A stretch of DNA of 64,000 bases, taken from positions 1-64,000 of the forward strand of contig JARGNI010000011.1 of NCBI GenBank assembly GCA_029213195.1. The letters run 5' to 3'. This stretch comes from Verrucomicrobiales bacterium. GTDB lineage: Bacteria > Verrucomicrobiota > Verrucomicrobiia > Verrucomicrobiales > DEV007. The notes below the pieces were generated by a model. The model searched no databases, was not told where the DNA came from, and was given only the letters and a program-made list of their open reading frames with translations. Shown piece by piece: positions 26,763-36,159 of the stretch. Within the stretch, counting starts at the first letter, position 1, and the number at the start of each line of letters is the position of its first letter. The position numbers and the translations under genes were made by a program.

Positions 26763-28067
26763 TCAGCCCAACAACTCGGGAACGACCCCTGTGCTGTGAC
26801 TGAAAGAATCGAGGGACAATCCGGCCTCCTGCATCAGCGTAAGCCAGTAGTTGGCGAGGGGCGTGTCTTCTTCGGGAAGAATGATGTGACGTCCATGCTG
26901 GATATTCCTGGCTCCACCTCCCGAGAGAATCGCCGGCAGGTTCTTCAACTCGTGCCCGGATCTCAGGTTGGTTCCATAGCTCACGATGCAATTGTCGTAG
27001 AGACGACTCCCATCGATATCCCTGGCTTCCTTGAGGCGGTCGAGAAAATGCGCAAACAACTCGGAGCATTTCCGATCGCGCTCTCGCGAGGCCACAATTC
27101 TCGGCTGTGAAAACCCATAGTGACTGAGGGAGTGCGCCTTCAGGGTCATCCCCATCCCGAGCAACAGATCACATACAGGCTGGCGATAGGTCACGACCCG
27201 TGTCGCGTCGGTCTGCAGCGCGATGATGATCATGTCATACATCAGGTGAATCGCCTCTTCCCCAGTCAATCCATCGGAAGGCTCCTGGAACGGCGCTTCC
27301 GGTTTGGGGACGTCGGCCCATTGAGCCTGCCGCTCAAGCCCCTGTTCGACCTGTCGCACTCCGGTAAAATACTCGTCGAGCTTCTCTTGGTCACTCTTGC
27401 TCAACTTGCGCTTCATGCCACTGCCGTTGATTCGCACGACATCGAGAATGCTCTGCTTCTTCTTGAGACGGAGATCCAGCTCTTCCCGCGAATCGTTTGG
27501 GTTCGCGAACAAGGTGTAATAGAGATCGATGGGACGCAGGATTCCCGGGATCGGATTTCCCGAATCATCCCATGCGAGAGAAAGGCCTTTTCCGTGACCC
27601 GAATTCTGACCCCCATCGACTTCCTTGGCAGATAGGGTCAGCGACGAATAGCGAGTGTCCTGACCGATGTGTTTGGCGAGAACCTGGTCACACGAGATCG
27701 AATTGTGAAACCTCTTCCCCGGCGTTCCGGCGACGTTCGCTCCAGTGAGATAGGAAACACTTCCTCCATGAGGATCGGTCGCTCCGTGATTGGTTAGGTT
27801 CGCGACCATCGTGATGTCATCCTGGTGACGCTCAAGAGGTTTCAGCCCCTCCGTCATTCCGATCTCGGAGAATCGCCCGGTCTTCTCGGGATAAAAGGAA
27901 TCCTTCGTAAACCCGAATCCTCCGCCAAGAAACACGACCCGTTTGGGAGGGGCCACTGCGGCCGCAGAGGCCGTTGCAAAGGTCTCCAAGAACGGAAGGG
28001 AAAGCAATGCTCCACCGGTCCGAACAAAGGATCGACGGGAATGGGAGTCCGTGAAAAACTGGCTCAT
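26763..28067 (-). CDS. DUF1552 Tat-exported protein (second copy)
   Basis: DUF1552 family protein of 434 residues, with a Tat signal SRRSFVRTGGALLSLPFLE at about residues 10-28. It shares the layout of the copy at 6807 (ERHQDDITMVANLTNHGATDPHGGS; a C-terminal region ending in DSFSHSTGVVPELLG). ATG 28067 is chosen because the Tat motif follows it at the right distance; the frame is open to 28193. It is the promoter-proximal gene of this pair. A 138-base gap separates it from the TIM-barrel-like gene upstream on the same strand, so all four genes from 31228 leftwards could be one transcript. The reaction is unknown. Confidence 0.9.
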   Translation of the reverse strand: MSQFFTDSHSRRSFVRTGGALLSLPFLETFATASAAAVAPPKRVVFLGGGFGFTKDSFYPEKTGRFSEIGMTEGLKPLERHQDDITMVANLTNHGATDPHGGSVSYLTGANVAGTPGKRFHNSISCDQVLAKHIGQDTRYSSLTLSAKEVDGGQNSGHGKGLSLAWDDSGNPIPGILRPIDLYYTLFANPNDSREELDLRLKKKQSILDVVRINGSGMKRKLSKSDQEKLDEYFTGVRQVEQGLERQAQWADVPKPEAPFQEPSDGLTGEEAIHLMYDMIIIALQTDATRVVTYRQPVCDLLLGMGMTLKAHSLSHYGFSQPRIVASRERDRKCSELFAHFLDRLKEARDIDGSRLYDNCIVSYGTNLRSGHELKNLPAILSGGGARNIQHGRHIILPEEDTPLANYWLTLMQEAGLSLDSFSHSTGVVPELLG

Positions 28068-28205
28068 AGTAGCTAAGGAACGAACGCTCCTTCCACGTGA
28101 CAAATCCACCGAAAAGCCCTTCGGAAGCCTCACGTATTTCGTGTTCCCGATCCTGCCAAGATCATATCCAATCCTCCTCTCTTGCCTCCTCAAAGCCTTG
28201 CGAAA

Positions 28206-29864
28206 TCAGGCGACGCTCTCGAGTGGATCTCCCGGAATCGTGACGTCCAGATAGATCAACCTCACTCGAATTCCCTTTCTCACAACGATCTCGATCTGGT
28301 TCGTTTCCCGAATAGCCAAAGAAGCCGGAAACGAGTAGCAAGCCAATTCCTCTCGTTTCCCGATCCAGGTCTCGCCATACGGATGCGGAAGCGGCTTCCG
28401 GATCGGTTCCACAGGTTCAAGCTTCACTCCGTTGACTCGAACCTCGATGGTACGGTCCGAGATCGTCTCATCCGAACGCAATCGCAACACCCCATCCTTT
28501 CGCGGCTGCCCCGGCGAATCCATGCGGAGGGAAAACCGGGAAGAAATGTTCCTGTCCAGGATGGCGGGTAGCACCCTTTCGCCGAGGACGGGATCTCTTC
28601 GTCCCGAACTGAGAAAGTACCACGAAGACTGTTCCTTGAGAAATTCACGATCGGCAAGTCTTGGCAAAACATGAAACGGAGGCTCATGAAACGGCCCGAT
28701 GGAGTCCGTGACATGATACCGATAGTAGGGGAAATTGAACAGACTGACGCCGCTCGCGCCCTGCTCGTAGGCCAGCCGCGCCGTGGTATAGAATTGTTGA
28801 TCCGTAGTACGAAGGAAGGGCTGCGTCCCACTCCCTGAGGTGGCTCTTCCGGTCATCGTGGTGTGTGTCATCTCCGGGTAGATCGCCGCTCCGCTACCGA
28901 CCTCGGCCCTCGCTCGCTCGACACTGCCATCCTGCCAGGTGAAATAGCTGTAGGAGAGATTGATCATATCGACCCCGGCATCGGCCAAGCTCCTCAAATC
29001 GACCCCCTGGTCCGGACGAACCTCCGCGTTGGCGGGAACCCGAACGCAAAGCCAACGCCGGGAACCGCCCTTTTCTTTCTCGATACAATCCAGCATCGCT
29101 CTGACTCTCTGGACGAAGGAAGTGGTAATCTCGAATCGCTTGTCCCTTGGAACACTTTCTCCGAAGCGACTCCAGTGACGGAGAAAGTCGAGTTCGACAC
29201 CGGCGAGATCGTAGCGAGAGCAAGCCTCCTCGAGAAGAGCGAACTTGTAGTCCCTTACCTCCGGGAACGTCCAATCGAACACCCCTTGCTCCCAGCGAGT
29301 CGGGTCGGGACCGATCCGAAAGCGTTCGTAGTTTTCCCAGTAATGCCTTGCCATCGACTGGGTGGGCTTCCCTCTTTCCAGCGCCTCTTTCAAGTCCCTG
29401 ACATGATGCCCATCATTCAAGCGAAAACTGAGAAACGGTGCGACACCTATGTCTCGGCAGGTCGACACCAAGGTTCTGAGCAAATCTCCTCCTTCGAGCA
29501 CAAAACGCTCGATCTTCTTCACTCCCTTGATTCCGAATTGATCCCGAAGCCAGCGACAATGCTCCTCGACCGAATACACCGTCGAGTCCCACCAAGGAAT
29601 CCATCCGAGCCCTGGTTGGAGGAAATGAGCATCGACTCCCCTCGCTTCCGCTATCGATGCGATCAACAGGTGCTCGGAGAACTCCTTACTTCTCTCCTCG
29701 GGTCTCTGGCAGGAGAGAATGTTCGTGGTGTCGTTGCTGTAGATCGTACGATAGGGAGCCGGCAAGGAAGAGGCCAACGCTGACACTTCGGGAACCGCTG
29801 CCCACCCCGTCAGGCCGGCCGCCGAACTTCGGAAAAAATTTCTTCGATCAATCTCGCGCATCAT
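28206..29864 (-). CDS. Tat-exported glycoside-hydrolase-like (TIM-barrel) protein, family uncertain
   Basis: Exported protein of about 552 residues with a Tat-like signal (REIDRRNFFRSSAAGLTG). The middle resembles the GHL10/DUF4015-type (alpha/beta)8 proteins: alternating strands and helices, a DVDAHFLQPGLG-like N-terminal part, and a strand ending AGVELDFLRHW (about 222-231) where such barrels place an acidic residue. LCVRVPANAEVRPDQGVDL and DMINLSYSYFTW follow. The C-terminal 110 residues look like a beta domain with FSLRMDSPG. The start ATG 29864 overlaps the sulfatase stop as ATGA, so the two are translationally coupled and probably act on the same glycan. Glycosidase activity is inferred, not shown. 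Confidence 0.7.
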   Translation of the reverse strand: MMREIDRRNFFRSSAAGLTGWAAVPEVSALASSLPAPYRTIYSNDTTNILSCQRPEERSKEFSEHLLIASIAEARGVDAHFLQPGLGWIPWWDSTVYSVEEHCRWLRDQFGIKGVKKIERFVLEGGDLLRTLVSTCRDIGVAPFLSFRLNDGHHVRDLKEALERGKPTQSMARHYWENYERFRIGPDPTRWEQGVFDWTFPEVRDYKFALLEEACSRYDLAGVELDFLRHWSRFGESVPRDKRFEITTSFVQRVRAMLDCIEKEKGGSRRWLCVRVPANAEVRPDQGVDLRSLADAGVDMINLSYSYFTWQDGSVERARAEVGSGAAIYPEMTHTTMTGRATSGSGTQPFLRTTDQQFYTTARLAYEQGASGVSLFNFPYYRYHVTDSIGPFHEPPFHVLPRLADREFLKEQSSWYFLSSGRRDPVLGERVLPAILDRNISSRFSLRMDSPGQPRKDGVLRLRSDETISDRTIEVRVNGVKLEPVEPIRKPLPHPYGETWIGKREELACYSFPASLAIRETNQIEIVVRKGIRVRLIYLDVTIPGDPLESVA

Positions 29865-31228
29865 AGGACAGGCTTCCAAGAGGGTTCCGGCAGCAAGGCA
29901 TTCCACCGATCCCACGCCTCCTGCAGCTCTCTCACTTTCTCGGGACGAGAAGAAGACAGATCATTCTCTTCACCGACATCTTCCTCGAGATGAAACAGCC
30001 GAACAGGTCCTTCTCTTGCTATTTGAATATTGCCACCCTTTTCCTCTCTTGCCTGGAGCAGCTTCCACGCACCCTTTCGGATCGCCCACTGGGTTCCGAA
30101 ACGCCAATAGAGGACCTCATGAGGCGACCCCTTCTTCTCCCCACTGAGATAGGGGAGCAAATTCACACCGTCCCATTCCCAGCCGGGATCGACCTTTTGC
30201 CCGGCAACCGCGAGCGCAGTCGGAGCGATATCAAGCGCGGAGAGAAGCCCGTCGTACTTCATCCCAGCAGGCAGCACTCCCTTCCATTGCACGAGGAAAG
30301 GAGTTCGGATCCCGCCCTCCCAGGTTCCGCCTTTCTTGCCCCGCAGAGGTGCGTTGGAACTTCCCATGGTCCCTCCGTTGTCGCTGAGGAAAAAGATCAG
30401 CGTATCCTCTTCCAATCCGCACTCGCGCAGAGAGGAGAGCAGGCTCCCTAAGGCGTCATCCATGGCTGAAAGCATGGCCACATAGCGATGGCGGGTCGGG
30501 TCGTTGATTGCCTCAAACCGATCCAGATACTTCGCAGTAGCATCGTGCGGTTTGTGGACAGCAAAATGCGGGAGATAGAGAAAGAAGGGCTTTGCCTGGT
30601 GCTCCTCGACAAACTCGACTGCCCGCAGACTGTAGTCATCGGTCAGGTAGTAGTCAGGATCCGAGACCTTCCGAGGTTTCAAATCGATGCGAGAGTCGAC
30701 CAGGATCGGGGAAAAGTAATTCCCCTGCCGCAGTGTTCCATAGAATTCATCGAAGCCGCAATTTGTCGGCCAGCTCTCCTCCTCTGTCCCAAGATGCCAC
30801 TTCCCGATACACCCGGTCCGGTACCCCAACTCCTGCAATCGTGCCGCAAAAGTAGTCTCACTGGCAGGGAGTCCGTTGGTTGCCCCCTCCCGAACCAGAG
30901 AGGTTTCATTGACCAGGAACTCGAATCCAAATCGGTTCTGGTAGCGCCCCGTAAGGAGCCCGGCCCGACTTGGTGAACACACGGGTGAGGTCACATAGGC
31001 ATTCGTGCAAAGAACCCCATTCTCCGCCATCGAATCCAGGTGAGGAGTCTCGACCTCCGCCGACCCATGAACACCGAGATCTTCATACCCGAGATCATCT
31101 GCCACGATCACCACGATGTTCGGAAACTCTCGGGATTCAGTGCCAATGAGTTGGCTGAGGGAAATCGACAACGTTGCGATCAAGAGCCCAAGGACTCGGA
31201 TTCGAAAGAAGTGGAGACGAAGTAACAT
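29861..31228 (-). CDS. Secreted sulfatase (S1, arylsulfatase A-like)
   Basis: Exported sulfatase of 455 residues with classic features. A signal peptide spans about 1-29; the metal motif is VADDLGYEDLG; the maturation motif is C84-S-P-S-R88 in SPVCSPSRAGLLTGRY. GCIGKWHLGTEE carries the active-site Lys/His, and FFLSDNGGTMGSSNAPLRGKKGGTWEGGIRTP carries the second metal site and Lys. Its length and motifs fit the arylsulfatase/N-acetylgalactosamine-sulfatase type. ATG 31228 begins the signal peptide; an earlier in-frame ATG at 31258 is possible. It is coupled to the downstream TIM-barrel-like gene by an ATGA overlap and divergent from the DUF3500 gene across 198 bases. Confidence 0.94.
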   Translation of the reverse strand: MLLRLHFFRIRVLGLLIATLSISLSQLIGTESREFPNIVVIVADDLGYEDLGVHGSAEVETPHLDSMAENGVLCTNAYVTSPVCSPSRAGLLTGRYQNRFGFEFLVNETSLVREGATNGLPASETTFAARLQELGYRTGCIGKWHLGTEEESWPTNCGFDEFYGTLRQGNYFSPILVDSRIDLKPRKVSDPDYYLTDDYSLRAVEFVEEHQAKPFFLYLPHFAVHKPHDATAKYLDRFEAINDPTRHRYVAMLSAMDDALGSLLSSLRECGLEEDTLIFFLSDNGGTMGSSNAPLRGKKGGTWEGGIRTPFLVQWKGVLPAGMKYDGLLSALDIAPTALAVAGQKVDPGWEWDGVNLLPYLSGEKKGSPHEVLYWRFGTQWAIRKGAWKLLQAREEKGGNIQIAREGPVRLFHLEEDVGEENDLSSSRPEKVRELQEAWDRWNALLPEPSWKPVL

Positions 31229-31426
31229 GGCAAAGCGAGAACCCTGAACTACATACAATCACCGATGATTGCTCAAGAAGTTTGAATCCATCGGCCTTTA
31301 TCCTGAAGGCCTATCTTGCCGCAAAATTCAAACTTACAAAGAGGGGAAGGGGAAAATATTCCTCACAGGATCCGGGTTTGCTCGCTTTCTGTAAGTCTTT
31401 TCTCCAGCATTGGTGTTCCATATTCC

Positions 31427-32626
31427 ATGAAATTGCCATCACGCTTTCTCCCTGCAATTGTCCTCGCCTCCAGCCTCTCGCTTTGCCAATTCGCCTTGGC
31501 CCAACCGAAGGGCAAAGGAAAAGGAGGCGGGAATCGCTTTGCCGAGCGTGAGAAGCAAGCCATCGCCGAACCTTTCGTCGGAGTGACTGCAGATGGAGAA
31601 GTGGAGAAAGGACTCTATTCGATTCAATCCACCGGTGTCTCGACCAAGGAAGTCAAAGTGGCGGCTGAGAAGTTCATCCAAGCCCTGACCGACGAACAAC
31701 AAAAGAAGACGATGTTCCCCGTCGACGACAACGAATGGCGACGCTGGGCGAATCAACACAGCCTGCCGAGGCAGGGGATCAGCTTCGAAGAAATGTCAGA
31801 GAAACAGCGGGAGCTCGCCTTTAGGATGATTGGGGCCGGGCTCAGTGCCAAGGGACTCAAGACGACCCAGGACATCATGAAGCTGAACCATACCATCGCG
31901 GAAATGAGCGGGCGTGAGGGGGAATACGGCTACGGCCGTTGGGCCTATTTCATCACCATCATGGGAGAGCCCTCCGAAACGAATCCCTGGGGTTTCCAGT
32001 TCGACGGTCACCACTGCATCATCAACTATTTCGTCCTCAAGGACCAGGTCGTGATGACCCCGCTTTTTCTCGGCTCGGAGCCCGTCTGGGCTGAGGGAGG
32101 AAAATACGAAGGAACGATTGTCCTCCAAGAGGAGCAGGATCTCGGACTCGCCTTTGCCAAGAGCCTGACCGAGAAACAGAAAGCCAAGGCCGTTCTGCAG
32201 AAAGACAAGGACGGGACCAACTCGAACACCGAAGCCTTCAGCGACAATGTTGTCATTCCCTACGAGGGGATTCCCGTTTCCGAGTTGGATGATGCCCAGA
32301 AGGCACAATTCCTGAAGCTGACCGGACTCTGGATTCACAACCTCAAGGAAGGACATGCCAAGGTGAAGATGGAAGAAATCGAGAAACACCTCGATCGAAC
32401 GTATTTCGCCTGGATCGGAGCCATGGATACCGACTCGGTCTTCTACTACCGAATCCACAGCCCCGTCGTTCTCATCGAATTCGACCATCAGCGACCCATC
32501 GCCCTGGGGCGAAGCGGAGTGGCGACTCGCCAGCACATCCACGCCACGGTTCGAACCCCGAATGGGAATGACTACGGGAAGGATCTTCTGAGGCAACACC
32601 TCGAGAGTCATCCGCACCCACATTAA
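31427..32626 (+). CDS. Secreted DUF3500 protein
   Basis: This 399-residue protein matches the DUF3500 family, found in many soil and marine bacteria with no assigned activity. A signal peptide covers about 1-24, followed by a Gly/Lys-rich linker. Conserved-looking parts include [20 protein letters not shown], the [14 protein letters not shown] strand, [16 protein letters not shown], and near the C-terminus [20 protein letters not shown] with a run of His ([17 protein letters not shown]). The clustered His suggest metal binding, which is inference. ATG 31427 starts the signal peptide. It stands alone between the divergent sulfatase and a small membrane protein 144 bases downstream. Confidence 0.88.
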   Translation: MKLPSRFLPAIVLASSLSLCQFALAQPKGKGKGGGNRFAEREKQAIAEPFVGVTADGEVEKGLYSIQSTGVSTKEVKVAAEKFIQALTDEQQKKTMFPVDDNEWRRWANQHSLPRQGISFEEMSEKQRELAFRMIGAGLSAKGLKTTQDIMKLNHTIAEMSGREGEYGYGRWAYFITIMGEPSETNPWGFQFDGHHCIINYFVLKDQVVMTPLFLGSEPVWAEGGKYEGTIVLQEEQDLGLAFAKSLTEKQKAKAVLQKDKDGTNSNTEAFSDNVVIPYEGIPVSELDDAQKAQFLKLTGLWIHNLKEGHAKVKMEEIEKHLDRTYFAWIGAMDTDSVFYYRIHSPVVLIEFDHQRPIALGRSGVATRQHIHATVRTPNGNDYGKDLLRQHLESHPHPH

Positions 32627-32770
32627 AGGGTCCCCCTTGAACGAACGATTCTTCCACCCGGCCATCACTGTCGTGGCTGATCTCGCGTTTTCATCGCAAT
32701 TTCACTTGGTTTTCGCACACGCTTCACGTTTCGCGGTCTACGATGTTCAAGTATCCATTCATTGCAGATC

Positions 32771-33370
32771 ATGACACGAGCTTCCAAAACCATCACCGCC
32801 TGCTTCGTCGGTTGGTTCTTCGTCACCTTGGGTTACTTTGCCTTTTACTATGACGAACTCCTGAGCATCTTCACCCCCCTGGCAGGAGGTGCGTTGTTTC
32901 TCGGAGGAATCGCGCTTGTCATTTCCGGCGTGATCGTCGCGATCAAGAGCAAAACAAGAATCCCCATCGTCACGGCTGTGATTGTGGCAGTCGTTGCGAT
33001 TACCGGATGGTTTACTCCCCTTGGGAAGACGATGGGAGCCCACTGCAAGCTCTGGCGAGAAAAGGAGTACTACGAATCTGTCATCGCAGAGGTCGGAGAG
33101 GGGAAAGACGAATCGAAACATGATTTCCCGGTTCTCGTCGATACTGGCTCCTCAGTTCGGGTGGCTTCCTCATGGGGTGGCATCCTCGACAACTGGCGCG
33201 GCATTGTCCACGACCCCACTGGTGAGGTCATGAAGGCAAATATTCTCGACTTGAAGACTTGGGAGAATCGCAACGATCCTGACTATGCCTCCGTCTCCAT
33301 GCTTTTCGGCGGGACCCTGATCCGCGCTCAACACCTTGGTGGCGACTGGTATCTCTGCTGGTTTACCTGA
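32771..33370 (+). CDS. Hypothetical membrane protein, three predicted helices
   Basis: I do not recognise this 199-residue protein. Hydrophobic helices cover about 8-28, 33-54 and 61-80. The remaining 115 residues form a soluble, mixed-charge domain ending in RAQHLGGDWYLCWFT. The tail has a pattern like small beta-barrel modules (DFPVLVDTGSSVRVASSWGGI). ATG 32771 is favoured over an in-frame TTG at 32762. The gene is in the same direction as the DUF3500 and ThuA genes but with gaps of 144 and 84 bases, so an operon is possible, not certain. Confidence 0.65.
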   Translation: MTRASKTITACFVGWFFVTLGYFAFYYDELLSIFTPLAGGALFLGGIALVISGVIVAIKSKTRIPIVTAVIVAVVAITGWFTPLGKTMGAHCKLWREKEYYESVIAEVGEGKDESKHDFPVLVDTGSSVRVASSWGGILDNWRGIVHDPTGEVMKANILDLKTWENRNDPDYASVSMLFGGTLIRAQHLGGDWYLCWFT

Positions 33371-33406
33371 CAGGCATCCCATCCACGCACTCGACGGCAG
33401 GGGCAT

Positions 33407-33443
33407 TGGCTGGTAAAGCTGAAAGGAGAGCTCATCCCAGCCA
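33407..33443 (+). other. Stem-loop in the leader of the ThuA gene
   Basis: Bases 33407-33413 (TGGCTGG) pair perfectly with 33437-33443, and an inner AGCT at 33417-33420 can pair with 33429-33432. The loop holds AAGGAG at 33423-33428, but this is 26 bases before the ATG and too far to be its ribosome site. It could terminate the upstream gene, regulate the next one, or be chance. Confidence 0.3.
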
Positions 33444-33454
33444 CACCAAAAGAA

Positions 33455-34417
33455 ATGAACCGAAATGCTATTCTCCCAGTCCTTCTCCTGGTCGCCCTGA
33501 CCAGCATGCTGGTCGCTGCCGACCGTGGTAAGAACCTCACGCCCCGACCGAACGAACCTATTCCCAAAGCAGAAATCATGAGCCTGACCGGGAGCTTCGA
33601 AGGCGCGGAGCTAAGCCGAGACATTTCCATTCTCTGGCTCTCGGGGCCAGAAGATCATCGCGGTGGTGAGCACGATTATATTCGGGTCAAAGAGTTGTTC
33701 GTTCCCTTATTGGAATCAATCCCTAGAGTCTCGGTAGTCGAGGCGTTTCAGTTTCCGACACAGGATCAGTTCGACCAAGCCGACCTTCTGATCAAGTATT
33801 TGCACTTGCCGGAACTGAGCGACGAACAGTTCGCCATGTATCAAGCCTTTGTCGATCAGGGAGGATCCGTGGTCTCCATCCACGAGTCCTGCATCATGCG
33901 TCCGGTAGAGCGAGCCGAGAAACTGGCTGACTGCATCGGTTGCTCGTGGAAAGGAAATCAATCGTCGCAGTGGAGCAAATTTGGCCATAGCCACCCGCTG
34001 TATCTTAGGACGGAGCATCCCGCCTTCTCTGGATTGCCCTCATCCATCAAGTTTAACGACGAGTCCTATTGGAACTTGCTCGCGCGCGACAAGGTTGAAG
34101 TCATCGGTGCCATCGCACCTGAGGCGGATACAAACGATTTGTCGTTTGGTGAAGTACTGAAAACAGAAAGTGCACGCAGCCAGGCTTTCTGGACCTGGAC
34201 ATCAGGAAAGGGTCGCGTTTTCGGCACGACTACGGGCCACTACACTTACACCTACTACGACCCACTCTACCGACTTCTTCTGTTGCGCGGCATCGCGTGG
34301 ACACTCGACGAGGATCCAGCCCCCTTCATGCCCATCGTGTTTCAGGGAATTACAAACGATGAGGGCCTCGTCGGCACTACCAGCAACATGATGAATTACG
34401 AGAACCGCAAGCGTTGA
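33455..34417 (+). CDS. Secreted ThuA-like protein
   Basis: ThuA (trehalose-utilisation, class-I glutamine-amidotransferase-like fold) protein of 320 residues with a signal peptide (1-22). Typical parts are ILWLSGPEDHRGGEHDYIRV (about 60-79), QADLLIKYLHLPELSDEQFAMY, VDQGGSVVSIHESC (about 135-148) and SGKGRVFGTTTGHYTYTYYDPLYRLLLLRGI (about 251-281). ThuA domains recur next to dehydrogenases and DUF1080 proteins in PVC genomes and have been linked to keto-sugar metabolism; here the gene opens a plus-strand run leading to the DUF1080-containing fusion at 38524. Codon use is less G+C-rich than the block at 11-17 kb. No clear ribosome site precedes the ATG. Confidence 0.85.
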   Translation: MNRNAILPVLLLVALTSMLVAADRGKNLTPRPNEPIPKAEIMSLTGSFEGAELSRDISILWLSGPEDHRGGEHDYIRVKELFVPLLESIPRVSVVEAFQFPTQDQFDQADLLIKYLHLPELSDEQFAMYQAFVDQGGSVVSIHESCIMRPVERAEKLADCIGCSWKGNQSSQWSKFGHSHPLYLRTEHPAFSGLPSSIKFNDESYWNLLARDKVEVIGAIAPEADTNDLSFGEVLKTESARSQAFWTWTSGKGRVFGTTTGHYTYTYYDPLYRLLLLRGIAWTLDEDPAPFMPIVFQGITNDEGLVGTTSNMMNYENRKR

Positions 34418-34581
34418 AAACGACTTCGAACCAGGTCAGGAATTCCCGAGATCTGACGGGCGTCTTCCTTTCCTTCCTGTCTGCCAGACTCGTAGTCACT
34501 TCAGTTTGCCTTTCTTTTTCTGGCAAGTTTTGTCGTCTTTGTCTTCAATCAGATGCGCGATCCCGCAGCTCAAGAAACCCC

Positions 34582-36096
34582 ATGAAACGAATCCTCTCCA
34601 TTCTGTCCTTTCTCTGTCTTTCCATTTCGATGGGGGCCGAAAAATCGAACCCAAACTTCATCCTCATTATGGTGGACGACATGGGCTACTCGGATATCGG
34701 CTGCTACGGCGGAGAGGTAGAAACGCCCAACATCGACATGCTCGCGGAGAACGGGCTGCGTTTCACCCAGTTCTACAATACGGCCAAGTGTCACACCACC
34801 CGTGCTGAAATCCTGACAGGCAATTACGCCTACCAGATCGGAGATCAGTCCATGCAACATGGCGCCACCTTTGGCGAGGTCCTTCGCACCGTGGGATACC
34901 GAACTCTGATTTCCGGGAAGTGGCACCAGAACCCACTCCCGACCACGCGTGGCTTCGATCGCTACTACGGTCTCGCGGACGGATGCTGCAACTTTTTCAA
35001 TCCGGGGATCGTTGCTCGGGAGGGCGAAGGGGATCCAGGTCGCAAGGGCCAGAATCGGGTGCGCCGTTGGGCGATCGAAGACGAGGTCATCATGGGCTAC
35101 ACCAACCCTGATCCCAAGTTTTATACCACCGATGCCTTCACCACCTACGCGATTGATCGACTCGATGAATACAAGGATGAGGAGAAACCCTTCATGCTCT
35201 ACCTCCCCTACACCGCCCCGCATTACCCACTCCACGCCTGGCCGGAAGACATCGCCAAGTATCGCGGCAAGTTTCTCGCCGGATGGGATGTCCTTCGCGA
35301 ACAGCGTTTCGAACGCATGAAGAAGATGGGAATCATCGGCGAGAAACACCAGCTTACCCCGCGAGCCTCGAAGGCGTGGGATGACTTGTCGGATAAGGAA
35401 AAGGATGCCGAGGATCTGAAGATGGCGGTCTACTGTGCGATGATCGATCGAGTCGATCAGAATCTCGGCCGTCTATTTGCGAAGGTGAAGGAACTGGGAG
35501 AGTGGGACAACACCCTCATCATGTTCCTGACCGACAACGGAGCCTGCCCCGAGCAACCCAACACCACTCCCGATATTCCACCCGGCCCCGTCGAGAGCTA
35601 CCGCACGATTTCCGTTGGCTGGGCGAACGCCAGCAACACGCCCTATCGCAAATTCAAATCCACCGATTACGAAGGAGGCATCCGCACTCCCTTCATCGCC
35701 CACTGGCCCAAGGTCATCGAGCCGGGGACGATGACCGATCAGGTGGGCCATATCATCGACCTCTCCGCGACCTTTATGGATATCACAGGCGCCGAGTATC
35801 CTGAGGAAATTGACGGCAAGAAAACGAGAGAACCCGCCGGACTTTCCCTGATGCCCATCTTCGAAGGAAAAGAGCGGACACCTCATGAGGAAATCTACTG
35901 GAGATTCAACCGTGCCAATGCCGTTCGCCAGGGAGATCTGAAAGCAATTCGAGCCGGAAAATCCTGGGAGCTCTACGATCTGAAAGCCGATCCGACCGAG
36001 ATGAAAAACCTCGCAGCCGAACGTCCCGAGAAGACGAAGGAACTCGCTGATTTGTGGGAAAGCTGGAATGCAAATTCGGTGGGGAAGAAAAAGTGA
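34582..36096 (+). CDS. Secreted sulfatase with unusual C-H-T-T-R maturation motif
   Basis: Exported sulfatase of 504 residues. Signal peptide 1-19; metal motif MVDDMGYSDIGCYGG; second metal region FLTDNGACPEQPN; SGKWHQNP holds the active-site Lys/His. The position of the formylglycine Cys is clear from spacing (Cys70 in YNTAKCHTTRAEILTG), but the motif is C-H-T-T-R. The third position, almost always Pro or Ala, is Thr. The enzyme may still be matured, be matured poorly, or belong to a little-studied subgroup. ATG 34582 starts the signal peptide; the frame is open upstream to 34414 but that part is not protein-like. It is followed after 63 bases by another sulfatase. Confidence 0.9.
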   Translation: MKRILSILSFLCLSISMGAEKSNPNFILIMVDDMGYSDIGCYGGEVETPNIDMLAENGLRFTQFYNTAKCHTTRAEILTGNYAYQIGDQSMQHGATFGEVLRTVGYRTLISGKWHQNPLPTTRGFDRYYGLADGCCNFFNPGIVAREGEGDPGRKGQNRVRRWAIEDEVIMGYTNPDPKFYTTDAFTTYAIDRLDEYKDEEKPFMLYLPYTAPHYPLHAWPEDIAKYRGKFLAGWDVLREQRFERMKKMGIIGEKHQLTPRASKAWDDLSDKEKDAEDLKMAVYCAMIDRVDQNLGRLFAKVKELGEWDNTLIMFLTDNGACPEQPNTTPDIPPGPVESYRTISVGWANASNTPYRKFKSTDYEGGIRTPFIAHWPKVIEPGTMTDQVGHIIDLSATFMDITGAEYPEEIDGKKTREPAGLSLMPIFEGKERTPHEEIYWRFNRANAVRQGDLKAIRAGKSWELYDLKADPTEMKNLAAERPEKTKELADLWESWNANSVGKKK

Positions 36097-36159
36097 TCCG
36101 CAAGGCTCAGTGAGCCATCGCCGCCCTGGGTTCCGGCACCTGAACCCACGATTCCCTTC

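Noticed and set aside
26743-27069. N-terminal extension of the second DUF1592 protein
   Set aside because: It overlaps the DUF1552 coding region on the same strand and lacks protein-like features; the signal peptide begins only after it.
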